A DNA stretch of 15,407 nucleotides from Agrocybe praecox (Eukaryota; Basidiomycota; Agaricomycetes; Agaricales; Agrocybaceae): positions 1-15,407 of the forward strand of contig CAXHKQ010000259.1 in NCBI GenBank assembly GCA_964017145.1, in the 5' to 3' direction. Under the pieces are notes generated by a model. That model was not told the DNA's origin. It was given only the letters and a program-made list of their open reading frames with translations, and did no database searches. Position numbers and translations under genes: made by a program. Shown here piece after piece: positions 1 through 7,584 of the stretch; the first letter of the stretch is position 1; every line of letters begins with the position of its first letter.

Positions 1-30
1 ATGCTAGGGCATGTAAGGGATGTAACAGAT

Positions 31-139
31 GTGAAACATGTCGAGAACGTGAAACAGTAAGAGCGTGAAACATGTAAGAGAAGTGAAACATGTAGCAGAG
101 GATGAAACATGTGAGAAAGGTTGAAGCATGTTTCAGTAT
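31..139. repeat. Degenerate short tandem repeat (16-19 bp unit)
   Basis: Six units built on the core GTGAAACATGT start near 31, 49, 65, 83, 102 and 121. Spacing varies from 16 to 19 bp, so the array is old or was never exact. It lies upstream of the copia relic and no frame stays open through it. It could be decayed gag or an independent minisatellite. The rest of 1-241 shows no supported gene and no recognisable LTR edge. Confidence 0.6.
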
Positions 140-241
140 GACAGAAGTGTGATGAACCTCCTAAGAGGTCTGGAAGGTGGGGACTTGGAGGGCAAATTCT
201 AACATTTTCACGCCTCCATCGCACTTCATTTTTTTGCAATC

Positions 242-870
242 ATGTCATTTGTCACACATGCTCACTCTCACTCCACCAGTCCTTCCCTTCCTATCATCTG
301 TTCCTTTTGTGGCATGAACTCCCACATCATCCACAGTTGTCCTCACTTTCTCAAGGCACAGCAGGGCATACAAGATGATGCAAGGAGCCTTGAATGGGCT
401 GGCAGTGCTAGTGCACTGTCTACCACCTCAGATCCAGACAACTTGGACTTTGACTGGCTTGCAGACACAGGAGCCACAAGCCACATGACCCCACATAGCC
501 AGTGGATTCAGAATTACACTGATTTCGCGTCCCAATCAAGCTGGCTGATCACACCATTGTCTATTCAGCTGGCGTTGGCACTGTGGTCATCCACCCTGTT
601 ATCAATGGCAAACCAGTTCGTTCTGTGGAGTTGACTCGCATTTTGCATGTCCCCCAGCTTCGCAACAATCTCCTGGCTTGCTTATACCTCACAAAGTGAA
701 AAGGGATCAGGATGGAAGTGGATGCAGACACCATGTATTTCAAACTCAAAGGCAACACACTCTTCACTGCCAGAGTCACAGACAGCAACAATGGCATTTT
801 GAACACAACTACAGAGCCCATGGAGCATGCCAATGCTGCTTCAACTGTTCCTATGGAAGCCAGCCTCTGG
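242..870 (+). pseudogene. Copia gag-pol N-terminal part: zinc knuckle and aspartic protease (frameshifted)
   Basis: A CX2CX4HX4C zinc knuckle is read at 299-340; in gag proteins this binds the element's RNA. It is followed by the retroviral-type aspartic protease signature WLADTGATSHM, with catalytic Asp at 464-466. Reading then moves from frame 2 to frame 1 near 523-526, where loss of one T from a GATTTT run would account for the change. Frame 1 continues with typical copia protease sequence (RVPIKLADHTIVYSAGVGT). An in-frame TGA at 697-699 interrupts it, plausibly CGA to TGA. After the stop, frame 1 resumes with MEVDADTMYFKLKGN and runs to LWH. The first ATG in the open frame is at 242, but the true gag start is probably further upstream and lost. 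The protein cannot be made as one product. Confidence 0.8.
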
Positions 871-1471
871 CACCCAGCACTTTTGTCACCACAGCACTGA
901 CAGTGTGCACAAACTTGTCAAAGACAAACTTGTCATTGTACTCATCATCACATCTGACTCCAAACCAGACCCCATCTGTGAACCTTGCTTAGCTGGCAAG
1001 ATGGTTTCCTTTCTTTTTCCCAGCTCATCTCGCATTTCTACCTCTCCACTGGAACTCATTCATTCTGACCTTCATGGTCCTCTTCCTGTTGCATCTCAAG
1101 AAGGCTACCGCTACTGGGTCACCTTTATTGATGACTGCACCAAGCTCAAAGCCATCATGTTCCTGAAGCGAAAAAGCGACACCTTTGAAGCTTTCAAGAC
1201 ATTCAAGGCTTATGCTGAGAACCAGCTGGATGCAAAAATCAAAGCTTTGCAAGATGACAAGGCTGGAGAGTACATGTCCAATGCTTTCATCAAGTTTACA
1301 GATGACTGTGGCATTGTTAGGCGCCATAGCACCAGGAACAGGCCCCAGCAGAATGGAGTTGCAGAGAGAGCCAACAGGACTATTGCTGATCATGCCACTG
1401 CCATGCTTGTTCAAGCCAACCTCCCTGCTTCATTTTGGATGCTTGCTGTATCTGCTTGTGTGCATGTCTGA
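871..1471 (+). pseudogene. Copia integrase (HHCC finger and DD35E core), frameshifted
   Basis: One extra C in the run at 873-875 shifts frame 1 to frame 2, in which the GAG-pre-integrase/HHCC zinc finger (HH...CEPC) and the integrase core are read. The core carries the DDE triad that catalyses strand transfer of element cDNA into the genome. The first Asp is at 1067-1069 in IHSDLHGP, the second at 1256-1258 in QDDKAGEY, and the Glu at 1364-1366 in NGVAERANRT. The last two are separated by exactly 35 residues. The usual SDNGGEY context of the second Asp has diverged to DDKAGEY. The frame ends at a TGA (1469-1471) in the motif HV-stop-NRLPT. Because the frame continues intact past it, this is probably TGG (Trp) to TGA. 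Confidence 0.85.
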
Positions 1472-2323
1472 AATCGCCTTCCAACAGCTCCACTGCCTGG
1501 TACAACTCCCTATACTGAGTGGTACAAGAAGAAACCAGATGTCAGCAATTTGCGTGTTTTTGGCTGTGCTGCATATGTCTACATTCAGAGAGACAAGAGG
1601 AAATCACTCCAACCACACATAGAGAAGTGTATCTTTGTTGGCTACCCCACAGGCTACAAGGGCTGGCGCTTTTTCAACCCTATCACTAAGAAGTTTATCA
1701 TCTCTGAAAGGGCTGTTTTTGATGAAAGGAGTTTTCCTGGACTCAAACACTCTGACTCAATCAACCTTTTCCCTACTGGTTCGCATACACCACCTTTAGA
1801 GTCTGTGGATATGCCAGATTTTGGGGGGGATGATGATGATGTTTCAAATCTTCCAAATCACACTCCTGATGCTCCAAATGCGCCCCAACCACCTCCAGCA
1901 CCTCCTGCTCCACCTGCTGACATTCCAAATGCTCCAAATGATCCAAACGTCGCAAACTCGCCCTCTTATGCAGACACTCCTGTACCTGCACCTAAAACAT
2001 CAAAAGCTGAACCAGAATCAATTCCACTTCCTGACAGTCCTCCACACACACCTCCACCATCTGCTTCGTCTCCATTGCCTCCTGCACCACCTCCTGCTCC
2101 CAGAAAGCGAACTGGTCGATCTGCCCAACCTACTGAGGATCAGCCTGAGCTCAGACGCTCTAACAGGCAAGCCAAGCCACCAAGAGAGTGGTGGGTTGTT
2201 CAGACTGCTCAGGACAATGTGGATGGTCTTGATCATGTCCAGTTTGCTCACATCTCTTCTTGTCCCGTTATCACCACCATCAACTTTAGCAACTTATTGT
2301 TTTCGCTTACTCTTACTCGCTAA
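1472..2323 (+). pseudogene. Copia pol: post-integrase region and proline-rich linker before a missing RT
   Basis: This part stays in the same frame as the integrase. It begins with the copia post-integrase signature NLRVFGCAAYVYI, followed by KCIFVGYPTGYKGWRF and KKFIISERAVFDE. A low-complexity Pro/Ala/Asp linker of about 100 residues comes next, and then RRSNRQAKPPREWW, the basic segment that normally sits just upstream of the copia reverse transcriptase. The last 30 or so residues before the stop at 2321-2323 do not look like the RT N-terminus, so the junction with foreign sequence is somewhere around 2260-2330. Unrelated frames over this low-complexity stretch are open only because of the Pro codons. 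Confidence 0.8.
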
Positions 2324-2393
2324 ATGATCGGAACTGGGTCTAGTGCTCGGGTAACGATACAATCAAATCGGTACAACTACTGTTTCGTCAACA
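2324..2393 (+). promoter_or_regulatory. Presumed LINE 5' untranslated leader with internal promoter
   Basis: About 70 bases separate the end of the copia reading frame from the ORF1 ATG. By position this is the LINE 5' leader, where LINEs of this kind carry their promoter inside the transcribed region. No promoter motif can be identified, and the exact junction with copia DNA is not visible. Confidence 0.3.
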
Positions 2394-4364
2394 ATGGCCG
2401 ATACGCCAACAAGGGGAGGCGCAGGTTCACACCGATCTGCACCTCCGACAAGCCAAGGCGCTTCTCCCTCGCCCTTGCGGACCACTTCGTCTGCAAGCCC
2501 TAGGACAACTCCCCAGGACGCCCCTGCCAGCCACGCAGCGACCCCTGCCCCATCCCATGCCGATTCCGACGTTCGTGACGAAACCATGGACAACAACGAA
2601 GATAGGGAATCATCCAATGATTCCCGATCCACCTCTCGACAATCCTCTTCTCGCAAGAGGGTCCGCACCGAAGGCGCACTGTTCCAAAGGGGGGCAGTGC
2701 CACGCATCGACGACACACCATTCGACGGCCAAGAGGGCTTCAACGACGAAGTGGTGCAGATCCGCCGTGCCCTCAAGGCGACCAACCGCTGGCTGGAAAT
2801 CCTAGCCACCCAACCCGAACGGGACGAGCTCCTTGCTGGAGCCCCTGACATACAACACCTGGCCGAGATGATGTTCGACGTCGCAGCGAACGCCAGGCAG
2901 ATTCGTGCCCTCAGAACCTTCGATGACACTGGGGATGACATGCAAGTCGACAACTCCGCTCAACCGATGACCGGGGACTGGTCGGAAATGGTGGAGGGGC
3001 CCAAAACCCCACCACAACAGTCCAGTGGGGGCAGCCTCAGCGAGGCAGCCCTCATCACTCCAAGACCCCCACCGCGCACAGACAAGGGGAAACAAAGGGA
3101 GATTCCCCCTCCCACACGGCCTCAGAAGCCCGGACCCTCAGGGTCTGGGCCCAAGAAGCCCACTCCTACTGCACCGGTTATCACACAGCTGATGCAACAA
3201 CCCAAGGTGCCGGAGACTCGGTTCGGAAGAATCGTGCTGCCGCTTCCTTCTCGCCGGACCGCTGGTCCAGGAAAGAGGTCATATGCCTCTCACCTTGGCC
3301 AAGGACCAAAACAACCCGTGACTGTCGCACAACTCGCAAAGGTCGCACCTCAATTGCCTATTAATGCAGTGGCACAGGCAACCAATCAGAATGCAGCGGG
3401 GCCGACAAAGTCACGAAAGCGCAAGTCACAGCTCCCCTCCTTCGTCGCAGAGGGACCGTCGAGAAGACAGGTCCTTATCCAGTTCGAGAGCGCGATTCCA
3501 ACCTGCGATCTCAACTTATACATAACACGAGCCCGACGCGCACTTCGCGATGGCGGCTCTACCCTCCAAATTCTGTCTATGGCTCAGGCCTATGCAGGAT
3601 ACACTCTCCACACCGATGGTGTGGCCAACGAGCGAGACCTTGAATACCTTCGAGGTCAGGCCAATGCTTCGTTCAACCAGGTAGCTAATGGCATCACAGT
3701 CAGCCTACCCATTGCCACCTCATTTGTCCGCATAGTGGACATTCCCTATTACACGGACGCTGCGAGAACGTCCAGAATCACATCCGACATAGTGCAGGGG
3801 GCCCTCAAATCCTCTCTGCTTGGCAGCAATCTATACTTTGCACGCGAAGCGCGCATAGTGCACAACTCCCTGGCCAGCACCATGGGTGTGGCCTACATCG
3901 ACATCTGGGACACCAAGTCCGGAGCTCGCGCCAAACAGATCATCAACAAGTCTGTTATGGTTCTCGGAAGGCAGTGCGAAATCCAAGCTGCCACCACTCA
4001 CACCGGTGTCCCCCTCTGCCAGCATTGCTGGGGATGGGGCCACTCCGACAAAGGATGCAGGCAACACGCCGCATCCTGCCCCCACTGCATGGGTCCGCAC
4101 AAGGCTGACAAACATCGTGACGTCGCCAAGTGCTGCAAAGGGAACGCAAACGCGAACCCACCTCTCGAACCAACTCCTGCTGGCCAGCCGTGTCCCCACA
4201 CGGACCACTGCATCAACTGCAAGGGTGCCCACGCCGCGAACTCGCGCAAATGCAAGTTCTGGACCAACCGCTTTGATCGTGCATGGATCGATGGCAAATA
4301 TGCAGAGGTACGTCATGTCAGACAGAACCTCCGCGATCGTACTAACCCCCTCACCGTAGCTTAA
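2394..4364 (+). CDS. LINE ORF1 protein with CCHC zinc knuckles
   Basis: This 656-residue frame is open and complete, the only retrotransposon gene in the window without a visible break. The N-terminal half (about residues 1-330) is rich in Ser, Pro, Thr and charged residues and is probably disordered. A more globular middle follows (about 350-530). Three zinc knuckles lie near the C-terminus: CX2CX4HX4C starting near residue 542, a variant starting near 568 (CPHC...), and CX2CX3HX6C starting near 607 (CINC). LINE ORF1 proteins of this class bind the element's RNA and help assemble the retrotransposition particle; that role is inferred from the family. The ATG at 2394 is the first in the frame and sits in AACAATGG. 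The stop overlaps the ORF2 start. Base composition is more GC-rich than that of the copia relic upstream. Confidence 0.85.
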   Translation: MADTPTRGGAGSHRSAPPTSQGASPSPLRTTSSASPRTTPQDAPASHAATPAPSHADSDVRDETMDNNEDRESSNDSRSTSRQSSSRKRVRTEGALFQRGAVPRIDDTPFDGQEGFNDEVVQIRRALKATNRWLEILATQPERDELLAGAPDIQHLAEMMFDVAANARQIRALRTFDDTGDDMQVDNSAQPMTGDWSEMVEGPKTPPQQSSGGSLSEAALITPRPPPRTDKGKQREIPPPTRPQKPGPSGSGPKKPTPTAPVITQLMQQPKVPETRFGRIVLPLPSRRTAGPGKRSYASHLGQGPKQPVTVAQLAKVAPQLPINAVAQATNQNAAGPTKSRKRKSQLPSFVAEGPSRRQVLIQFESAIPTCDLNLYITRARRALRDGGSTLQILSMAQAYAGYTLHTDGVANERDLEYLRGQANASFNQVANGITVSLPIATSFVRIVDIPYYTDAARTSRITSDIVQGALKSSLLGSNLYFAREARIVHNSLASTMGVAYIDIWDTKSGARAKQIINKSVMVLGRQCEIQAATTHTGVPLCQHCWGWGHSDKGCRQHAASCPHCMGPHKADKHRDVAKCCKGNANANPPLEPTPAGQPCPHTDHCINCKGAHAANSRKCKFWTNRFDRAWIDGKYAEVRHVRQNLRDRTNPLTVA

Positions 4365-4366
4365 TG
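4362..4366 (+). promoter_or_regulatory. TAATG stop/start overlap between LINE ORF1 and ORF2
   Basis: The ORF1 stop codon TAA (4362-4364) shares its last base with the ATG (4364-4366) that opens the endonuclease frame. This arrangement suits translation by termination followed by re-initiation, as described for the silkworm LINE SART1 (UAAUG). The overlap itself is seen directly; its use here is inferred. Confidence 0.6.
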
Positions 4367-4574
4367 CGCAACGGCCTAGGGAAGGAAATTAGTATATACT
4401 CGCACAATGTAGCTAAGAAGTACGATTATCTACACGTGTTACTCGAGACTTTAATCGATAAGGTTGATGTCCTCTTTGTGCAAGAACCGCCCTGGCGGAT
4501 AATAAGACAAGCGCCATCTTCTACTAACAGAGAAGTTGACAACATCGTCGGCGCGCCTATGCATCCTGCATGGC
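4364..4574 (+). pseudogene. LINE ORF2, piece 1: N-terminus of the endonuclease
   Basis: The frame opens with ISIYSHNVAKKYDYLHVLL and reaches VLFVQEPPW, with the catalytic Glu at 4484-4486. This is the start of an endonuclease/exonuclease/phosphatase-fold domain, which nicks target DNA to prime reverse transcription. Homology ends at PMHPAW (Trp codon 4571-4573), where inserted DNA begins and soon supplies a stop at 4604-4606. The same Trp codon reappears at 5372-5374 in the same frame. Confidence 0.85.
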
Positions 4575-4675
4575 CAGCCAGTGCTGTCAAATTTATGTAT
4601 GAGTGATGCATAGTTGCCCCATATAAAGTATGCATCCACAAGGGCAACTGCCCAACTGCCCAAAGTGATGCATCA
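4575..4675 (+). repeat. Left terminal inverted repeat of the hAT-like element
   Basis: This is the inverse complement of 5268-5368 without gaps. The inner 65 bases (4611-4675) differ from their partner at only about two positions, whereas the outer 36 bases are clearly more diverged. It contains the duplicated phrase GCAACTGCCCAACTGCCC. Confidence 0.85.
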
Positions 4676-5000
4676 AGCCCTCTGGCTGGCCTATTGTGAC
4701 CATTTGTGACTATAGTCATGTGTTTGATATTGATGGGATCAAAATCAATGCACATGACTTTTTGCTTGCCTCTATTTACATGTTTAGGCTCCGTTCATAT
4801 GTTTATATAGCCTCAAATACAAACAAATAATAAATAATGATATCAGCAGGCAGGGGCAGGCCTGCTACAAAACAAAGCCTTTGAGTGACATCACATCCAA
4901 ACAACCTAATAAGGCAAGAGGACTTTGGACTTTGAGATTTTGTAATAAAGTCCTCTTGATACCATGATAGACGAGACTAATATATGACCAAATAAGATCA

Positions 5001-5153
5001 AATCTATTTTTAGAACATATTTATTTTTAGTTGCATCTATTTTTAAAAACAATCACCAATTTGCCAAATACGATGAAGTTATTTTTAGAACAGATCTATT
5101 TTTAGAAAACATTACATATTTATGGTTTATAAAAAATCTATTTTTTAGAACAT
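5001..5153. repeat. AT-rich short repeat inside the hAT-like element
   Basis: Five or so copies of a word close to ATCTATTTTTAGAACA occur near 5002, 5036, 5079, 5094 and 5136. They are irregularly spaced in A/T-rich DNA. This may be simple-sequence expansion within the element's non-coding core. Confidence 0.5.
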
Positions 5154-5267
5154 GTCAATCAAAATAACTTGGTGGCTGTGCACTAAATCACATGACTATG
5201 CTGTGGCTATGCATCAGATCACATGACATTCACATGACTATGCCTCTCTAGTCACTGTTGGTCACCC

Positions 5268-5368
5268 TGATGCATCACTTTGGGCAGTTGGGCAGTTGCC
5301 CCTGTGGATGCATACTTTATGTGGGGCAACTTAGGTTGGGTCATGCATACATCTGCCAGTAACAGGTG
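5268..5368 (-). repeat. Right terminal inverted repeat of the hAT-like element
   Basis: This is the partner of 4575-4675. Small open frames on the two strands here that begin MGSWAVA are simply the two TIR copies read in opposite directions and are not genes. Confidence 0.85.
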
Positions 5369-5374
5369 GCATGG

Positions 5375-5771
5375 CTGTATATGGTACGCCCCTCGGAAAA
5401 TGAGGAGATTCCCCCCCGAGTCATGGCATACGTGTCAAAGCGACTTGAGAGGCTCCGACCTTCGATGAGGCGAAATCTTATTGATCATCGCAACATCTTC
5501 GTACTCTCGCTGTTCCAAGGCAACGAGACTTATAACTTCATGAACGTATATTCAGATGAAGCCAGCACAGCGATCCGGTTCTTACAAGACCACGTCGATG
5601 AACTACCCCGCTTCCATTATATGGGAGGCGACTTTAACACACACTCAAGGATATGGGACCCCAACGTCACGTATCACCGGTGGGATGCTATTGCGCTGCT
5701 AGACATAGCAGCCGAACTCGACCTAGAATGGACTGAGCCGTCCAATCCAGGTCCTACATTTATATCCAACA
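5375..5771 (+). pseudogene. LINE ORF2, piece 2: central endonuclease domain
   Basis: The reading frame resumes immediately after the duplicated target (AWLYMVRPS). It stays open through YNFMNVYSDE and the hallmark GGDFNTHSRIWDP, whose Asp (5630-5632) and Asn belong to the endonuclease active site. It then reaches PSNPGPTFISN. Homology stops at Ser-Asn (5765-5770), because the next expected residues (NPELRPSVIDLVF) are found at 10766 onward in the same frame. The open frame seen from 5772 to 5935 is inserted DNA. Together with piece 1 and the start of piece 3 this makes a full-length endonuclease domain, so the domain was split by insertion and not deleted. Confidence 0.85.
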
Positions 5772-6061
5772 CAGGTAGGCACACTACATTGTGCCACAAG
5801 ACACAGTCTAGCGCGCAAAATACTGTGCCAGATGACACGAGTCCAGCGAACACTTTCATCCGCTGGATCCCGTATGGCTTAAATAGGTATGCGGAGACTC
5901 AAAAATGGCTATATCTGATTGGCCGTGAATGGTAATAGCACGAAATTGTACGCAGTGCGCTGCCAGTATCGCCGCAATAATGATAGAAATGCTAAATTTT
6001 ATATACCGCATAATATTCTGTATTACTTGTAAATATGATACACATGATATGGAGGGCTTTA

Positions 6062-6101
6062 CACTGCCCCACTGATTCCTGACGGAGTCCAGTGGAGTCC
6101 G
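6062..6101 (+). repeat. Left TIR of the nested TA-flanked element
   Basis: Forty bases match the inverse complement of 7545-7584 with about two differences. Further words such as TGGACTCC and GCTTTTTG recur inward of both TIRs with changed spacing. Confidence 0.85.
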
Positions 6102-6219
6102 GTGCTTTTTGCACTTTTCCAAATGGCTGGTAGCCCCAGCCAAGCTCAAGTACTGGACTCCACCTGGATTGGGGGTGGACTGAGGCTTATACTGGACTCG
6201 GCACCGGAATATGGTGGAC

Positions 6220-6252
6220 TGGACTCAATCTGGACTCAATCTGGACTCAATC
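6220..6252 (+). repeat. Three exact 11-bp tandem repeats (TGGACTCAATC)
   Basis: There are three perfect copies plus a partial fourth (TGGACAAT), in the left subterminal zone of the nested element. Related GGACTCC words are scattered on both sides (for example 6153-6200 and 7478-7565). Repeated subterminal words are commonly transposase binding sites; that role is inferred here. Confidence 0.8.
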
Positions 6253-6524
6253 TGGACAATAATATGTTTTGTTTTATTTTATTATGGTTATTTCGTCATT
6301 TCCGCCAAAACCGTAACGTATTACGTCATAATTAATGTTTGATAAATATATTTCGAATATTTTAGGAATTATCGTGATTTTTTCATAATTTTAGGAGGTC
6401 CGTGTGACATACAAACAACAGTTTCTGCAAAATTCCTAAAATAGACGTTCGGGCCACTTCGGAAATTGCCGGCACAGCCACAACCCGCTGCCCTGGCCGC
6501 GTCATCACTCTTTCCTTGCTTCTT

Positions 6525-7000
6525 ACCACTACCACCACCATCCATCCACCGTCCGTCACCACCACGTCCGGTCTCCACCACGCCGCAACGCCAACGACAA
6601 CGCCCATGACGACGAACACGCCAATGACGACGACACCGCGAACGCCAACGACAACACGAACGACGGCGGTGATGCGAACGACGACGACGACAGACACCAA
6701 CGACAACGCCGACGACAACACAGTGACGACAACACAGCGACGACAACACGACCACAACGCCAACGACAACACGCACGTCAGCAGCAACACACACATCAGC
6801 AACGGCATGCACGTCAGTAACGACAACGCCCGCGACGGCTCCAACGGCGATGACAACGACAACAACGCCATGCCCATGACAACGCGACGGCAACGACGAC
6901 ACGAGCAACGACGTCACGCCAACGCCTATGACACACCGACAACAATCCCGTGAACCACGATGACGATAACGCCGACGACGATAACGACGGACGCGCATGG
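6525..7000. repeat. Trinucleotide-like low-complexity core (AAC/GAC/ACC-rich)
   Basis: Dense variants of ACGACAACGCC and CACCACC make both strands open for long stretches: 145 codons on plus, and 276 and 164 codons on minus. The translations are runs of Thr/Asn/Asp or Val/Arg/Cys with no domain, so they are treated as repeat and not genes. This is most likely a degenerate minisatellite within the nested element. Confidence 0.75.
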
Positions 7001-7150
7001 CGAAACCGACGAAGGCTGCCAGTGAACCAGCCGACGAACGCGAGGGGGCGGGGTTGGGCGCAAGGGTGTGACGTGGCAAGGCAGGGCGTTTAGGACAACG
7101 AGGTAAGTACTCCGTTTGCTCGCTCACCGCCGCTGTCGACAGGTTGAGCG

Positions 7151-7275
7151 CTCTGTTCCTCCTTTCCCATCCCCTTCCTCCTCCCCACCCTCTTCTCATC
7201 TCTCTGCCCTATCCCCTCCCATCTCCTCTTCCCTCTGCTCTCCTCTTTCCATATCCCCTCCCTCCATTTTTCTCT
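7151..7275 (+). repeat. Pyrimidine-rich tract of about 125 bp
   Basis: This stretch is almost entirely C and T with only scattered purines. Long polypyrimidine/polypurine tracts can form triplex DNA and often slip in replication. It lies between the low-complexity core and the right end of the nested element. Confidence 0.75.
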
Positions 7276-7544
7276 AATCAAAAATAATTATAGAAGTATA
7301 TTACAAATCATGTATATTATGAAATTTCTTAATTAATTAATTAAATTTCGCTTTTTCATATGATTTTTTGTGTGATTCCTATGTTTTTTGTGAATGTTAT
7401 GTTTTTTAAACAAAATGACATTGCATAAAACATGCAAACAGCAAGTTTCCACAAAGTTTGACTGGATTCTGGATGGAGTCCACCAGACTCCAGTGGAATC
7501 CAGCACAAAAAGCATGCCAATCCACTGGACTCCATAGGACTATG

Positions 7545-7584
7545 TGGACTCCACTGGACTCCACCAGGAATCAGTGGGGCAGTG
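7545..7584 (-). repeat. Right TIR of the nested TA-flanked element
   Basis: This is the inverse partner of 6062-6101, ending GGGGCAGTG directly before the flanking TA. Confidence 0.85.

Larger units (their letters stand above)
242..2323 (+). mobile_element. Ty1/copia LTR retrotransposon relic, 3' truncated
   Basis: The order of domains is CCHC zinc knuckle, DTGA protease, GAG-pre-integrase with HHCC finger, and DD35E integrase, followed by a proline-rich linker. Protease and integrase ahead of reverse transcriptase is the Ty1/copia arrangement, as opposed to gypsy. The reverse transcriptase, RNase H and 3' LTR are absent, and no 5' LTR can be recognised in 1-241. The element stops just before the 5' end of the LINE, so LINE insertion is the simplest explanation for the truncation. 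In that case the missing part should lie to the right of this window. Confidence 0.85.
4575..5368. mobile_element. Non-autonomous hAT-like element with long TIRs, inserted in ORF2
   Basis: The insert of about 794 bp is flanked by GCATGGC (4568-4574 and 5369-5375). Extending one base gives an 8-bp duplication with a single mismatch, which points to the hAT superfamily. Its ends begin with CA (CAGCCAGTGCTG against CACCTGTTACTG) and form 101-bp inverted repeats. There is no transposase gene inside, so it would depend on an enzyme supplied elsewhere. Copies of a CATAGTCATGTGA-like word lie near both TIRs and may be subterminal binding sites. Assignment to hAT rests on TSD length and the terminal bases only. 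Confidence 0.75.
6062..7584. mobile_element. Nested non-autonomous TIR element with TA flanks
   Basis: The 1523-bp insert starts CACTGCCCCACTGATTCCTG and ends with its inverse complement. TA lies on both sides (6060-6061 and 7585-7586), which would fit Tc1/mariner-type insertion. The CACTG terminus also recalls CACTA/EnSpm-like elements, but their 3-bp duplication is not supported here. No transposase is present. The interior holds short GGACTC-type subterminal repeats on both sides, a low-complexity core and a pyrimidine tract. Confidence 0.75.

Noticed and set aside
31..139. CRISPR-like array
   Set aside because: Repeats are short, inexact and spaced by only 5-8 bases, so there are no real spacers. 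The context is eukaryotic.
1773..2327. Alternative frames over the copia proline-rich linker (plus 168 codons, minus 72 and 77 codons)
   Set aside because: They arise from low-complexity CCA/CCT codons. The frame continuous with the integrase is the supported one.
2363..2953. 196-codon minus-strand frame opposite LINE ORF1
   Set aside because: It is the shadow of the GC-rich, Ser/Pro-coding N-terminal part of ORF1 and shows no domain of its own.
5280..5468. Small frame MGSWAVAPVDAYFMWGN and its near twin on the minus strand at 4451-4663
   Set aside because: The similarity exists only because both are read from the two terminal inverted repeats of the inserted element.
5772..5935. Extension of the endonuclease frame past 5771 as part of the LINE protein
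   Set aside because: The expected next residues are found at 10766 onward after a repeated TCCAACA, so this open stretch is inserted DNA.
6369..7199. 276-codon open frame on the minus strand (and 145- and 164-codon frames overlapping it)
   Set aside because: They run across AAC/GAC-like repeats and translate to Arg/Val/Cys or Thr/Asn runs with no domain. Both strands are open together because of the repeat.
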